From Leptasterias polaris (lineage: Eukaryota > Echinodermata > Asteroidea > Forcipulatida > Asteriidae): DNA of 64,000 nucleotides. Positions 22,035 through 36,700 of the stretch are shown in pieces. The stretch covers positions 744,001-808,000 of the forward strand of contig JAZGTN010000213.1 in assembly GCA_037783415.1 (NCBI GenBank), in the 5' to 3' direction. The position numbers and the translations under genes were made by a program. The notes beneath the pieces were generated by a model. That model saw only the letters and a list, made by a program, of their open reading frames with translations, made no database searches and was not told where the DNA came from. Numbering within the stretch: position 1 is the first letter of the stretch; every line of letters starts with the position of its first letter.

Positions 22035-25000
22035 ATATCACATTTCCTCAAAAAGTGGAATGAAAATAACTGCAACTGATAAAGAAAACAAAGGTTCATC
22101 ACTCTATTATTTAAACGTTCAACATTTATTTAATTTTTTTATTAACAATGGCTATTTCACCTTCGAGTACAAAACGCGAGAAACAAAGATTATACGTAAA
22201 CGTTTTTACATTATGTCGAAAAGTTAACACAAATCTAACTCTGATAGGCCTAAATGTTGAGCATCAATGAAAGACAACACAACAGCTAAACAAAAAGAAA
22301 CTAAAATGACAGTTAAACATCACAGTGTATTACTTCATTCATTGAAAAGGGGTTAACAAACGATTTTGATTACAAAACCAGTAAAGTATTATACAGGTCA
22401 ACCATAAACCAACAAAAAGTTGACAGTAAGATTTTGTTTTAAATGTGTCTGAATTAGCGGCTGCAGCTATGGCTTGAACATTGAGATAAAGCATAGGAGG
22501 CCCATAGCAACAGCCGCAACTGTAGCCACAGCTGACAATAAGCCATTCGCGAGTAAGGCTTGAATAACGTCTGGTACAACGACTTGCTTAGTTACAACTT
22601 ACTGCTTAAATTTGAATTCCTCCGACTATAGAGACAGTTGCTATATTAAATGTAAGTTTTGTATAGCAACATCCAGATGGGTACGGGTATTCATGCTTTT
22701 TTCCCGAATGCCTTTTTTGTTTTAAGTAATGTACCTTTCCAGTAGGCTCATAGATTGAAATACTCCTTTAAAATAATGCCCGTTAAAAACTAATTTGGTG
22801 AGAAGCTGCAGCTGTACAAACTATTTTGAGAAAGGATTCCCTTCGAAGTAATAGATTTGGATAATTTGTCAACCAAAAACAAATCTGGGAAACGATTCAA
22901 GCATAAATGATTACTCAGATTTCTGAGGGTAAGTGTCCATTCGCGAATGCTGCAGCCTAATAACATGCAGTTGGTACCCACTGTCAATTCGTAAAACAGA
23001 GATGGATTCGATGTTCTTGTGAAAATACCATGACGGTTTTTCAGGGAGGGGGGGGGGGGGGGTCAACAAGTAGAACACTGTATTCAGCTGAAACGTTCAC
23101 ATGTGACCTTTATTGTATTGAGCATTACGTTGAGAAAAACATTTATGAACCCTACCTTTAAAGATATCAAACATTATTACTTTTTTAAGAAATTGTTTTT
23201 CAGTTTTCAATTTGTCGCATAAACCATAGCACCCAAAATGCTTGTACCAAACTGCACATAGCTGTTAACAGCCGAACTATTTGATCCATTCAACTAAAAT
23301 GTTCTGTAAGCAAAAGTCATGTCATGAATTGACATTTTCCAATGTTTTCAATGTCAACATAAATCTGCAAATCATTGAAGACAACATAATTATTTTTTAA
23401 TGCTTTATTTCTTATTGATTTTCCAGACATTTGTTTGTCTTAAAAAAAATTAACAAAATTAGCCGTGTTTTGGCATATGGTGATTATTATTTTACATGGA
23501 AAAAGGTGTTTCTAAAAGGTGAACGGACAACACTGAAGAACACGTTGTGTAAGTCAGTGATTCTATTCAGATGAATAAAATATAGGCCTATGTGCTTATC
23601 AATTGGGTCGAATGAGGGGGGAAAACAGCTGAAACAATTCTCTCGGTTGGAACAATTCTCTCTGAAGTCTACCAAAATTAAGCTTAGAGATTTTTAATTT
23701 TTCTCAAGATTCGTATTGCCAGTCGGCCTACCAGTCCCGTATTGTATGTTTAATATGAATTACACGAAAGCCACACAGACCGCTATTTACGTCACTGGTC
23801 TAATACAATCAGTCTTTCAATCGATCACCTCTGACGCCCCCAATTTCTGAGAAAACTGTTTATAAACAAAACCCAGGATGTTTACATTGTGTTTACATTA
23901 GTGCCACATATCTGCTATTTTTCCACTTATTTCTGGCTGGCTTCATTACCAAAGAAAACCTCATATTTCAATAACAAATTATGATCGAGCCGGAACCTGC
24001 CATATTAACTGATGGATATTCAATCAGGAATTGTTTTATGATACACATGGAAATGTTTTTTTTTCCAACAGAATCTTGTGTGTGGGCGTACAATTGTGAC
24101 AGGAACGTGTTGGCACAATTTCATGAGAGCTGCTTAAGCAGAAAATAACACTTACACTATATAACAATTTTCTGCTAAACGAAAAGAAGCAGGACACCAG
24201 GCACAATGACATAGCACTTTGGCTGGTAACCATATCCTGTTAAGCATAATTTTCTTGTGCTTAGCTACTTTGTGTGCTTAAGAGGCCAATATTATTGGAA
24301 GCCATGTTGGTGATTGCGACTGTGACGTGTTTGCAAAAGGTCTACATCATTAACAAATTAACACTCTCTGTTTCTTCAGACAGAAACTGTTAGTCACTTT
24401 TTAATATAAGTTTGAAAGTTAAACCAAACATAAACAAACACGCTCTAATTTACAAGTATGTACATTGGGGGGGGGGGGTTCTTTTTGATAAACAAATTTA
24501 CATATGTATATACCTTTAGGAGTTTTGTTTTTAGACAAATGTATCAAAAATAACCTTTATGTCAACAAAAACGCCAAGAACATGGCTTGTTATAATAAAC
24601 CAAAACGTAACTAAATACAGTTAAGTATTTTTCCTCATTAATGAAGATCTTAAGAAATATAAAATAAAAAAAACATACATAACATACATACCAAAGCACC
24701 ATTCTGTTTGCTAAACAAAACAAAAATTGATTTCCTCAGAATTGAGATCCAACTCAGCATACACCAACCATGCATGCATCAATAATTGTTTAAACATCCA
24801 GATAAATGATTGTTTACCTTTTCAATACAGTTTCCAATAACTTTGTTTTCAGTCTAAACATTAATAAAATTGTTCGAAGGAGATGGCCAGGCAGCAGTAA
24901 TCTCTGGTATATTTCACTATGGTTACTTTATTTCAACATTAATGCAACCCACCAGCATGCTCATTGTTTTCGCTTTGTCCACATTTTCTACCTGAGGTTG

Positions 25001-25140
25001 ACGATGACGCCTCTCATTCATTAATAGGTAGGACCTGTCGTTTAATAACTTTGCATATGTTGCACATTATTTCCAATTTTTTAATATCCAATACCAACAC
25101 TCTATCATAGATTTTCTTTCGATTGTTACATAAATTGTTA
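22035..25140. other. Non-coding AT-rich stretch
   Basis: Apart from a partial foldback end at 22443-22545, a 15-base G run (23048-23062) and a 12-base G run (24467-24478), I see nothing: no gene-like frame, RNA or element. Confidence 0.55.
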
Positions 25141-25149
25141 AATGTTTAC

Positions 25150-25365
25150 TTTTTACAGTCAAACTAGGGCTGGACTTCGATCAGCATCAGACAACACTTG
25201 TCATGCTGAAAACAAACCAAGTTGTAAATCTCTTAAATCTGCTGGCTACAAACAAACCCTTTTCTTTAGCCACTCCAGGATTGTGGAACAACCCTCCAAC
25301 ATCTACAAACGCACCTCAAAAACGCTGCCCATTTTCACAAAACACTTTTAAAAAAACCTGACCCT
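25150..25365 (+). mobile_element. Decayed non-LTR RT tail
   Basis: TRAGLRSASDNT in one frame and ATPGLWNNPPTSTNAPQKRC in another match the RxxGLRSS...AAPxLWNSLP end of CR1-type reverse transcriptases, with frame changes between. Confidence 0.6.
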
Positions 25366-25399
25366 TGCTTTCTTTTAACTTACTTTTTGTTCATGTGGA

Positions 25400-27440
25400 A
25401 TTATTGGCAATGCTATATCATCTGTTTGCTAATGCACTGCGGTTTAGTCTAAATAAAATGCCACAGAAATGAAAAAACCCCTTGTATGTAAAACGTGGCA
25501 ACTGACAGTGGGATAATTAGGGCCAGTAAAAACAAACATGTTGTTTCCTGTAACATGCTAGTGCACACCAAGATAAAAAGGGGGAAATTTGAAGGATGGT
25601 GATATAAAGGGATGCTTACATTTTTATGCAATCAGATTTGATAAGCTATATATTTTAGCTTCGTCTGATGGTGTTGAAGTGAAACATGCAGTCAGTCAGA
25701 AAACGTTTCAAGTTACTGATAAAAATGTCTACCATCGGCAGATTTGTAAATGGTAAGTCGGGCTAGGGAAACAACACTATTTTTTGTTAGACCTTACAGA
25801 GTGGCCAATTGGCAATCAAAGATTAAAGTAACGTTCTTTTTTGTGCATCTGGCAAACAATCCTCTCTTTTTTTAACCGTGACACAATTCTCCTTTTCATT
25901 TTCAAAAATTGTTACACTTTTTGATCATATTTGCATTTTTCCTGACTTTCTGTCTCAATTGATTGTACATCTTACAGCAACGCAACGTATTTATTCCAAT
26001 TTGATTCCATTATTCCCGTTTTTTATAGATAACTTCCTAAATTTGAAATCAAAATAATTTGTTCTCCATTATAAGTTATTCCCTCCTGTGAAAAATCACT
26101 AATGCAACAGAGAAATGCTTTAACACCACTCTACCCACCGACATATGTCATATGAATTTACTTTGACCACATCTCGACTTCGTTACAATCTACAAATAAA
26201 TCCAAGATGTAAACTTTTCTGCCAAGAAACCTTTGAAGTCAACAGCATGAACAGAGATTATGAAACAAATTCTACTTGATTATTTTAGCTCATCTGCATG
26301 TTTGTGTTTTACATAAGCTGCATTTCATCGAAATTGGAAAAAAATAAAGGAAATTATTCATGAAGTTTTAGACCCGACTTCTCGAGAGGACTCAAATATA
26401 TATTGTCTTTTGTTCTCACTCTAAGTACCAACTGTTTCAATCCCTTTAGGGGACATGGGTTATATTTTTAAAATGACAACAAGAAAAAGGACCACAGACC
26501 CTTAACATGGTACTGCCATTTTTCCCCTGCTCAAATCACTGCAAAGAAATAATTTGGTGCTTAATATGGGGCGTGGTGGTACACCCCCTCCCTATTGTGT
26601 CTTCCATTGTGTGCTTGGAACCTCAGACAATTTTAAAAGGATTTTAGGGGGGTAGTTCTGTACAAGAGGAAAATAGTGTGTTCAAGTTTGGCAACATTGG
26701 GGGGGGGGGGGGGGGGGGGGGAGTACACTCTGCCCCCATATCAGGCATGGTGTAAAATCAAGGCAGAGAAGAAAAAATAGTCTGGTATCTTTATGGTAAT
26801 ACGAGAATCTGTATTTACTATTGCTGATGCACACAGGTAATGTGACAATTTTACAATTCTTGCGTTACAAAAACATGCATACCCGCCAAAATTTATGAAC
26901 ACAAGGGGTATGTGTTTAACTCTCGTTAGTTTTAGGAAATATTTTCTTGACAGCTGAGCAGTTGTTGTACTACCACTTTTAAAAACAACACTGAAAAGTC
27001 TAAACCCTCTTCAGAGATGCCATTTTTCTCATGCAGTAACGTTTGACTAATAACACAAAGTTCATATTTAATCTTGAAGCATCTGGTCTGGTGTATTGAA
27101 ATGGTTATCTTCATCGGTGGAAATGTTTAGTACCCCAAACTCAATTTGGACCCCCCAAAACAAGGACAAACAAATCTGCACCCTTTAAAAAAAAGGTGAT
27201 GAATATGTATTGTAAACTCATCCTGCGAGGACTTCCTGCTTCTGTGCATGGATTAAACAGGGACTCACCGAGAATCGGATATGTCATCTACTGTAACTAT
27301 AAGTTGTTTTTTGTTTCACAAGTACAGTATCATAATAATAAGCTTGGATCAATTTCTTAAGAGTAACTGCTAATAACGACCTCACTTGACCCTTTCAATA
27401 ATAATCCTATGACTCTATAGATGAGGTCATTAGAGGTCAC
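25400..27440. other. Non-coding stretch, including probable 3' UTR of the TASOR-like gene
   Basis: No exon-like frame is seen. A 23-base G run lies at 26699-26721. The first few hundred bases below 27450 would be 3' UTR if E11 is terminal, with a minus-strand ATTAAA at 27067-27072. Confidence 0.45.
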
Positions 27441-27449
27441 GGCTAGCGG

Positions 27450-27709
27450 TTACTCCCATCTAGGCTTGCATAGTTGTCTTGTTGGTGTACCAGAGACACC
27501 CATGGGATACTCCGATGTTGAAGCTACTAACCTCCCCTGTCCACTTCCATCTACACCAAAGGTGGTGTAGCCTTGTCGGGTGTGTATCTTTTCTTGGGGT
27601 GGATCATTGGGCGTACTAGCAACCAATCTGTTCAGAAGGGTCTTCATGTTGCAGACAGCAATGTTCTTCTGTCTGAATAGGATCGCATCTGCACTTTCAA
27701 GGTTCACAT
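27450..27709 (-). CDS. TASOR: TASOR-like gene, last exon E11 (to stop at 27450)
   Basis: The acceptor is GCTTGACGCAG|ATGTG (phase 1, giving Asp with the G of E10). It encodes VNLESADAILF, then KNIAVCNMKTLLNRLV, which resembles the NGIVVxxxxxFMxxFxNLV end of the TASOR C-terminal domain. About 50 polar residues follow before a TAA at 27450-27452. A possible donor GGGGAG|GTTAGT (exon end 27532) would allow further exons, so the true C-terminus is open. An ATTAAA on the minus strand at 27072-27067 could be the poly(A) signal. A tRNA-Leu-type SINE ends only about 18 bases upstream of this exon. Confidence 0.62.
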
Positions 27710-30700
27710 CTGCGTCAAGCAACATGATTATTATTATTATTATTACTATGATTATATATTTCTGGTAATGAAACCAAGGATGCCTCATAAGTGAACTTAA
27801 TCACTGTAAAATGCATGCCATGCCAGAGGAAACCTGTTAACAAGGGTGGTGGCTATGTAAACCAGTAACACCGGGGCTAATCCCTATTCTTCCATGACAG
27901 TTTTCTGGGTTCTTTTATGTGCACTACCAACAAATCCTAGTACATGGGGCTTACGGCTTAATATCCCATGATAAAGTATCTTGCTCAAGAACACAAGTGC
28001 CACGACCGGGACCCAAACCCATCTGCTGATCAGAAACACCAGAACTTGAGTCCGGTGCTCTTAACCGCTCGGCCCTGACACGTCCAATTGTCTTGGGATA
28101 TTACAGTATTAAGGGAGTTGATTTGTGTTGAAGTGACCCTCTACAGTACACTAGTACTCCCCGGATTTGTCATCTTTAGCCTCACCCATGATCTCTTTCT
28201 ATACAGCATGAATGCAGACATTCGTTTTCAAGTAAATATTAAGGGAATAAGAGAGTGGCTTTGTGGTCTTGAACGGCTGTTAAAAGCCTTGCAATTCATG
28301 GCAGTGTGATAAAGGATGACCTTGCCGAATGGCTGTTTAAAACCAGCAGGGTTGTGGCCCTGCAATAATAAAGGTCCGAGCAACCAAAACACTGCAAAGT
28401 TTTTAAAAGGCAGTATACAACGAGTCAGCACTGTGTTATTCCCATATATTTCTAGTCAGTGTTTTTTTTTATCATTGAAACTCAGTTTGGACACCACATT
28501 TTCTCATAGACATTCAACAATTTTAATGGCTGGTTATTTTGTTTACTGTCGTGTTTCTGAAGTAAATCAGACCATTGGTTATGTAACGGTCGATCATCTA
28601 CCCATGCTCTCTATAGCATCTTGGAGAGATATGAAAGGCCTCATGACAATGCAGAATAATCCGTCTTCACAAAATCTCAGCTCAATGGGAGGTATTACCT
28701 CAAAGTCTGAGGGTTCCAAGATTTCAGCATACCATTGCAGATTTTTCAGCCATGGCTGACGGCCGAGGTTCTGCAAACCACGGTGAGTGCCTACTCAATT
28801 TTCTCACTCGACAACATCAAATCCCGGAACTTATTATAAGAACCTCTGTCCCGTTTCCTTAATCAACTCGGGGTTTCATTGTGGCAACGATATTTTCAAA
28901 AGGAAAACAATCACTGAATAAGAAGCTCAAAAAAGTTCAAACAAATTCCATTAAAAATACCAACATGAAGTGGTTCAACAAAAGAGGTACCATCTCTTTC
29001 CATACAAGCCTAACTCCTGATGAAGTAAAGAAGCAAAGTGCTTGTGGAGACTTGATGTTCACTTACCAGAAAGGAAGACACAGTGGCACTGTTGTGCATT
29101 AGGCACATCCAGTCTCAACTCATGAATGTAGTCAATCCGATTCTGAACTGTCATGGCACCATGGTACGTGTTTTTGCATGGTAAGAGCTGGACGACACCA
29201 AGACCATGGTAGGTGCTCAACACCTTCAGGATTTGGTATGCCTGATGACCTAGCTGGGATTCCATGGGGACACGCTGCCTGTTATTTAAAAAAAAGCATG
29301 TTCAGTGGAGCTAAAGAAACAACAGTTTGGATAAAATTGTTGTTTAACAACAATCCACAACATCAAAGGTTTAAAGGTAGGGTTATAGATTAGTTTTTGT
29401 CAACGTAATACTAATTTATAGGCAAATTAAAAAATAGTAAAACAAAATTCACAACATTTACACAAGAGCGTCAGATCCATCCACGTTTAGTGAAGTGACA
29501 GCGTTGGCCTCTTTGGTTGCAGTATTCGCAAAAGACACCAAATCTCAGATTCACACTATCAACAGCTGCACTATCAACAAGTAAGTTTTTATTGTCACTA
29601 TATTTTACCAGTATATTTTACCAGAGTATTTACCAATCTATAACCCTATCTTTTCGGCTCAGTGATTTCTTCCCTGCCTTTCACGTCTGTGGACCCTGGT
29701 TCGAATCCCGCTTTGGAACAGAGCCTTGCATGTGGATTAGATTTTTAATCCCTTCCGGATTGCAAAGGTTTTTCCCCAGTTTGGATCTTGTGGATCCTCA
29801 GTATGTAATTATTTTGATTTGCAAAATTTTCTTGAGGGAATATTCAGACGGAAATGTTTCTCAGGAAAACTTTGGATGAGACCAAGTTTATAAGGAAGCT
29901 TTCATGTTAAAAACCTTTCACCCCACCCCCCAAAAAAAACAACTCATCCCCATCATGCATCATACCATTACAAATACATCATGAAAATGTTGCTATCTTT
30001 CTTCTTTTTTTCTCCTCATTCTGTTCTGCTACGTTTATTCATCGTATAAAAAAAGGATGATCCCTCTATATCTGCCTCAAGTGCATCAAGGTTGGGCCAA
30101 AAAAAAAAATTTTAATAATAATTTTTAGTGAAAACAAAACCCCAAAAACATTTATGAGTGGCGATGCAGGTGACGGTCGGTCGAGGACCAAAAAAATTTT
30201 TTTTTGGGGGGGGGGATATAGGACACAGTAAAACAGAAAAAGAAATTCACAAACGACAGAATGCTTGGGGGAAGATCAGGATTCAGTCAAACTACTCTTT
30301 TTATATGGAGTACTTGGACATGGGGATCCATGGCACTTTCGGCTTCAACAGTTTTGGAAGTGAATACTCACCTAACTTGATCCAATTTTACAACAATTTC
30401 GGATCCGAGCAGCAGTTTCCATCGTTTGTCGCCATTTGAGGAGGACCTCTGCAGTAGCCCTGAGCAGAGTGCCTTAAGGTCATCTGTAAAAGATGATACA
30501 AAATAACCAAAATAAAGCCCAACAAAAACAAAAACAAGAACAATGAACAAAACAATGACAATTAAATGGCATTAAATGATTGTTAATAAATTTCAACTAC
30601 CCTTTTATAGGAAGGGAAGGGTAGATAAGGAAGGGTATACTTTTTGTAATTGTCAAAGACCAGTATCCTCACTTGGTGTGCTTCTAAACATATGCATAAA

Positions 30701-33700
30701 ATAACAAACCTGTGAGAATTTTTGCTTAATTGGTCATCAAAGTTGCATGAAAATAATTACAGAAAAACCACCCTTGTTGCATAGAATTGTGTGCTTTCAG
30801 ATGCCTGAGAAAGGCTTCATGCCTGAAGCCTTTCTCAGATTCAAAAATTTCAGTGAAAAAGTATCCCTCTCTCTAAAAATACATTACTTCAATGGAGGTT
30901 GATTCTAACAAGGTTTTATTATCGACATATTATTCACTTCACATATTAGTCAGTTTGATTGGTCATTAAATTTTGGAGTAATTACCCAAGGTATACTCTT
31001 TTAACTACATGTTAGTCTACCCTCACCACCAACGAAGAAATTCTCTTATTAAGAAAGATTTGAAATATGTAATTAATTGAAAACCTTAACAAAAGAGTCC
31101 TTAATCAATTTGTGCCATAGATTTCTCTCCTGAAGCTGCTTAACCTTGTTCTTATTGTAGCCGTTTAGACATCTCTATTATCTTGTTTTTTTAAATATTG
31201 CTTATTAGTTTTCCCTCACGTAATCTTACTTGTCTGTCTAGTCCAATGTGTGTCTTGTCTTTTATCTCTTTGGCCATCTGTCTTGTCCTGATTTCTACAA
31301 GTTTTGACTTACTTCATCAGCCTCCATGCTCCTCTTTCTACTATACTGTTTAAATTGACTTCATTAATTGGTTATTTTACTTTGTTATGATTCGTTACAT
31401 TATTATATCTTGTATGAGAGTATGGAAATAAATGTTTTCTTGATTCAAATTAAACTTCTAGTCCAAGTCACCGTGTGGGGAAAATAACATCACTAAAAGT
31501 TTACCTGGACAGCCGGTCATCAACAGTAACTCATCCGGAACCACAATCCCCATGGACTCAAAGTCATTCCCACCCTGCCCTTCCTCCAGCGAGGCCTTCT
31601 CCAGCATGTCCACCGCCGGCTCTTCCAGACATTCTCCCGTCTCGCAATCACCCTTCACCAACTCTCTTCCCAGGCAGCCTGGAGGAGGAGATTTCTCCTC
31701 GGCTATAAAGTCCGTTTCGTTGCTCACTTGAAGTGACCTTTGCTCTAGTGACCTTTGGATTAAAGGAGGTGTGTCCGAGAAAGAGCCAGCAGTGGAAGGG
31801 CGGGCGTCGTCCGTTTTTTTGTCATCTGATCTAGAATACAGGTGCCCAGCTGCTTGCTGGACCTGGTACGGAGAAGTCAAAAATAAACAAAACAGATTTT
31901 ATTATACATGATAAACTCATGATACACTTTCGAGTACCTTTAAGAACGATTATCAACAATAGTAAAAATAAATGTCTCCATTTGATGTTATAAGGCTGTA
32001 CGAACTGTTGCTGTAAATTGTTTATACATAATTTTATTGCTATGCAGTGTGGAATAAGAATAGATATTTTCAGACAACTATTTTATGAATGAAACTTTTG
32101 CATGCAGAGAACTGATAGTGCACCCTCAAAGCACAAAACATTACAATAATCACCTTCTGATAATAATCATAAACAGCTTTTAGTACTGCTAAGTACAAAC
32201 CCGAGAGTAGAATATTATGAAGAAGAAAAAGTGCAGTACTAATTTGACCTACTCACAGTGACAAGACAGTTGTGCACATAATCTAAAAATAGGTGGAAAT
32301 AAAAGACAAGACTGCACAACCTGGTAATTGCTCAAAATCACTTAACTTGAAAAAACTTTGACAATTTTGATCATCTGACAAATGATAGCAATGACCGCAC
32401 TTTTTTTTGAGCACTTAATCAAAAGTATTGAATTTTGAGTTTAATGATGGTAAACATATTTAAGATAATGGAAGAAATTTAAAACTCTTGGTTGCAGAAA
32501 AAAATGCCTTGATGGCAATCTCTACATTGCATTTGTATTTATTTATTTTTTATATAAATATTTTTTTTGAGGGGGGTTCCCATTTAATCTATTGGTTTTT
32601 TTTCCCAAGTATTTTGTGTGTATTCTAATGTTTTTATTTATTTATTACACATCCAACAGCACGATTAGCGCCAATAACAGGATGAATAGGAAACAAAAAG
32701 ATGTTTAGTTTTAGATGTGGGAGGAAACCCCAATGGGGAAAACCCACGCAACCACAAAGGAACTGAAAACCCAATACACATGAAAGGCTCTGGTCTGAAA
32801 ACCACTGATCCAACCGCATCCCCCGGCGAGCCTGAATGAACAAATAACAAAATAAGTTGGAAAATTTCCTCAAATATCAAATTCTTGAGAATGTGTGCAT
32901 GCTCATGAATTACACAATCAATAAACCCACAATGCCTGCTAAACTTACCAACATCCCCATCACCGCATTTGCTTTAATACAAATTTGTCTGATTTTTGAG
33001 ACATTTCTAGAGCTATTTGCAGGTGAGAAACCAATGGGATGGATATGCAAATTCAAAAACTTCTGGATGTTCTTGTATTAAAAGAGTAATTCAAGCTATT
33101 ATACAGGATTGGTTAGGATTAAAAACATCATTGTTTTATCTTAGTCTGAAAGCTTACTGATTATGAAGTTGATACTACCATTTTTTCTGTGAAATATTAC
33201 CCTCTGTATGAAGCAATATTCGTGAAAATTTATCTGAAAACATGGGAAAAAATGCAACAGCTGATTTCGGTTGTTACTGCCAAGGACAATATGTTTCATG
33301 CTGAAAATTGGGCGTTGTTTTTTATAATTTTTCTCCGGACTCACACAACAGATTAAGCCCCAATTTTCACAGGTTTGCCCTTTTATGTTTATGGCTGATC
33401 ACACAAATCATTAACACTGTCTGTGACTATTTTGTCAGCTCTAACAATCCTGTATAATAACTTTTAACGAATAATCTTGCTTGCCAAAAAAAAAAAAAAA
33501 TGTCATAAAAAAGCAACCTGACAAAATGTCATCCAATATGATTGTACAAAAAGGCATGTATGTAATTCATGGAATCCCCAAAACCAAGCTGTCCATAAAA
33601 TAAAGACACCTCTGTCAAAAGGCTGCAATCCTTTATTCATTTTACTATCGGATTTTAAAGGTATAAAAACAGCCCCATCCCTGTTTAACAAAAAAGGCTT

Positions 33701-36700
33701 AACAATCTTTCTTATATTCTTACTTTGCATGTATCTTTTTTACTTTGTTTTTATCTCTTTGTAAATTCAGATAAAAAATCAGCCCTTGGCATCAAGTTTT
33801 GAATGTTTTTAATAAACCAGAATAATAATAATAATAATAATGTAGAGACACGGGAAGGAGGCCGGTCCTCTATTTAAAAAGGACGAGGATTCACCAAGAG
33901 ATAATACAATAAAAGCAACAAATTCTATAAATGGCGTCGTAGACAGGATTGAAGATTCGCCATTTGATAAGATTTTTTTATCAATGGATTTGTCTACGCC
34001 TTTTCAACTTGGAGTAGAACTTTTTGGTGACGCGTTTATTTGCCATGAATTATAACCCCGGACTTTAGATTTTCTCTTGAGGATCGATGTAAACCTTTTC
34101 GCGTAATCGTCGCGATCTGAGGATGTGATGGTCACCATTTAGCTTTTTGCTTTCCCTGCATCGACTAAGGACTTCATCATAACGGATATATATTTTCTAT
34201 TTACATTGTATATTGCGCAACTTGTATTGTAAAGTTCTGTTAATAGAATGTTATGTAATATTTGACATTTTCATCCAAGCTAATTTGCAGATCTGTTTGA
34301 CTTTTTAGGCAGTTGTGTCTCGTGAATCTTTGTAGGCCTGTGCTTTGGATCAAAGTGATTTAAGTCAAATTTTTTTTTTTTTTTGGCACACATATTAATG
34401 TATAATAACTGTAGGTTTTCAGCTAACCACATTTTTCTAATACGTTTTACACCACTATGACTTCCTGTGTATTTCAATTATCTTGGCATATTATTGTGTG
34501 ACTTCTAAGTCTTTCTAAGACTGTATGTCAGTTGGAAATCTTTGAGTAGCAATTGTACTTTTTTGTTTACAGTGTGATTAGACAAATTTTGGACTTGTAT
34601 TTTTATTGTCTGTCTGTGTGCAGACTGTTTTGTAGGTCAATGATTTAGGCCTCATTGTATTTTAACAAGTCATATTTTTGTGCGTACATTGCTAGTATTT
34701 TAATCCAACGATGTCTGTGCCAGACAATATTTCAAAGTCAAACTGTGTTTTAGCTGAAACCATTGTGAATGCCTTCACAGATTTTATACGTGAAGAGGAT
34801 GAAGATGCATGTCCTAATAATGCAAATGTGGTCGATAGCATCAAAGCTGCATTAGATGCTAGATTTTCTACTATTTTCAAGTGTTTCAGTTAGAACTTTT
34901 TTATAATGTAGAGGTGGCCGGAGGCGTTTTTGTTTCTCCTTCTGTGAGTGTTTTTTGTGATAGCCACCATGCAGTTTCCAATGGCCTCGGTGTTTTTAGT
35001 AGCCACTCGTTTGGTTTGCCAAATGGCAAAGCCAAAGAAAAAGTAGGGAAGACTCCCTTGTATTTAGGGGTTGCAATTTATTTTCATGTATATGTACCTG
35101 TCTTGGCAGTAGCGGTGACCATCGGTAGACCCACTGTATATTTTATCTTGGGTCTGTGACCAAATGCCATTACTTAAATTTTGTATATTAACAGAGGAAT
35201 CCCGCATACTTGTGGTGCCAGCTCAAGCTGCCTCTGATCCACATAAATTTATGTTAACATGGTGTCGCTCTTCATAAAAGAGGTGGGATGTTTTCCCACA
35301 CCATTATTATATAGTCCTTTGCATTGTATGAATTTCAAGTTTCCTTTTTGTATTTTTCCATTTTTTTGATACTTTGAAACTTGTGTAACTTGTGTAACCA
35401 ACTGACTTGGAATTACCCAGTCAATTGATTACTTAGTTATTTATACGTGCCCCAGTTCTCAGACTAACTTCAATTTAAAAAGCATACTTGCAGTTCGCTG
35501 AGGCGTAAAGGGTGTGGCGCGGAGCTATACTGCATTGGCAGCGCTAACGAAAAATCATTCCTGCACAAGAAGCGACAGCGGCAAGACACTGTTTTGAGTC
35601 CTTCGTTTTTTTCTATTATTTTGGTTAGCACGTTCTACCTGAGACTTACCAACATCATTCCAAGTCCCACTGGTACCCATTGATTCGATGTCCGAAGGCT
35701 AACCCTCTGGCTTTACCGGAGTAGATAAACCCTAACTTGTTAAGTGCGAATGGGACAACACCATTCCTCATTATTTTTGCGGTAGCCTTATAGCTTTATA
35801 TAGCAGTATAGCCTTATAGTTTTATATAGCAGTATAGCCTTATAGCTTTATATAGCAGTATAGCCTTATAGCTTTATATAGCAGTATAGCCTTATAGCTT
35901 TATAAAAAAACTTTCTAGTTTTGCTTGCTATACTTGCCTTATTTGTTTGCCCGTACAATTATACGTTGAGACCATTTTTGTATATTTTGGATAGTTTTTA
36001 GAGTTTTTCCAATATGTAATAATAAATCACTGTTCAACTATATCTGGAAGTTTCACGATCCTGTAATTTATTGTTGTGTTCCTTTCCACTTGGTTACACT
36101 TGCTTTCTTTCATAATTTATGGAGGCGATTTACATGTTGTATTTTACTATACAACCATTGTTATTACATGCCATTGAAAATTTGGTATGATGTATATTGT
36201 GCATGTATGTGTATTGACTTTTGGATCTCTATAATTTTCATGATTGTGCAGATGCTTTTATTCAGGTTTATGCAAATGCAATTAAAGTTACAGCAAGTTA
36301 TATTATATTCTCCATTGTAATCTTTTTGAGCCTTGAATGGAACCAAACTGTTTTGCCTGCCTGTTCAGATCCAATTGATGTAGTAAAAGAAAAATAACAC
36401 GTCTTGCATTTTTTGAAAGAGTTTACACCAAGTGCTGTGTAAACTATTTAGAGTTTTGACATGATTTAAAATAGCCATTTTGTTGTGCAGTGTATGTTCA
36501 TGGTTGCTCTGTATAATAGAGAAAGGCAATTTCCCACCATGCATCAGTGTATTGAACTCTGGTTGACCTCAATGTATTACATTGTAACAACTTTGTTATT
36601 TTGAGATTGGGTCAAAGATTGTACTGATACTTTGTATTTATATGTGAAATTGTCCAGACAGGTTTTGTATTGGGATGTAGATCTTACATGATGTTTGAGC

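Noticed and set aside
28316..28759. 147-codon plus-strand ORF
   Set aside because: Overlaps E10 in antisense and a foldback fragment; no protein-like pattern or splice context.
34881..35159. 92-codon ORF inside the 3.75-kb element
   Set aside because: Hydrophobic, no motif, no start context or second copy; too weak to call a gene.
36090..36320. 76-codon plus-strand ORF with hydrophobic text
   Set aside because: AT-rich sequence within the non-autonomous element; codon pattern follows base composition only.
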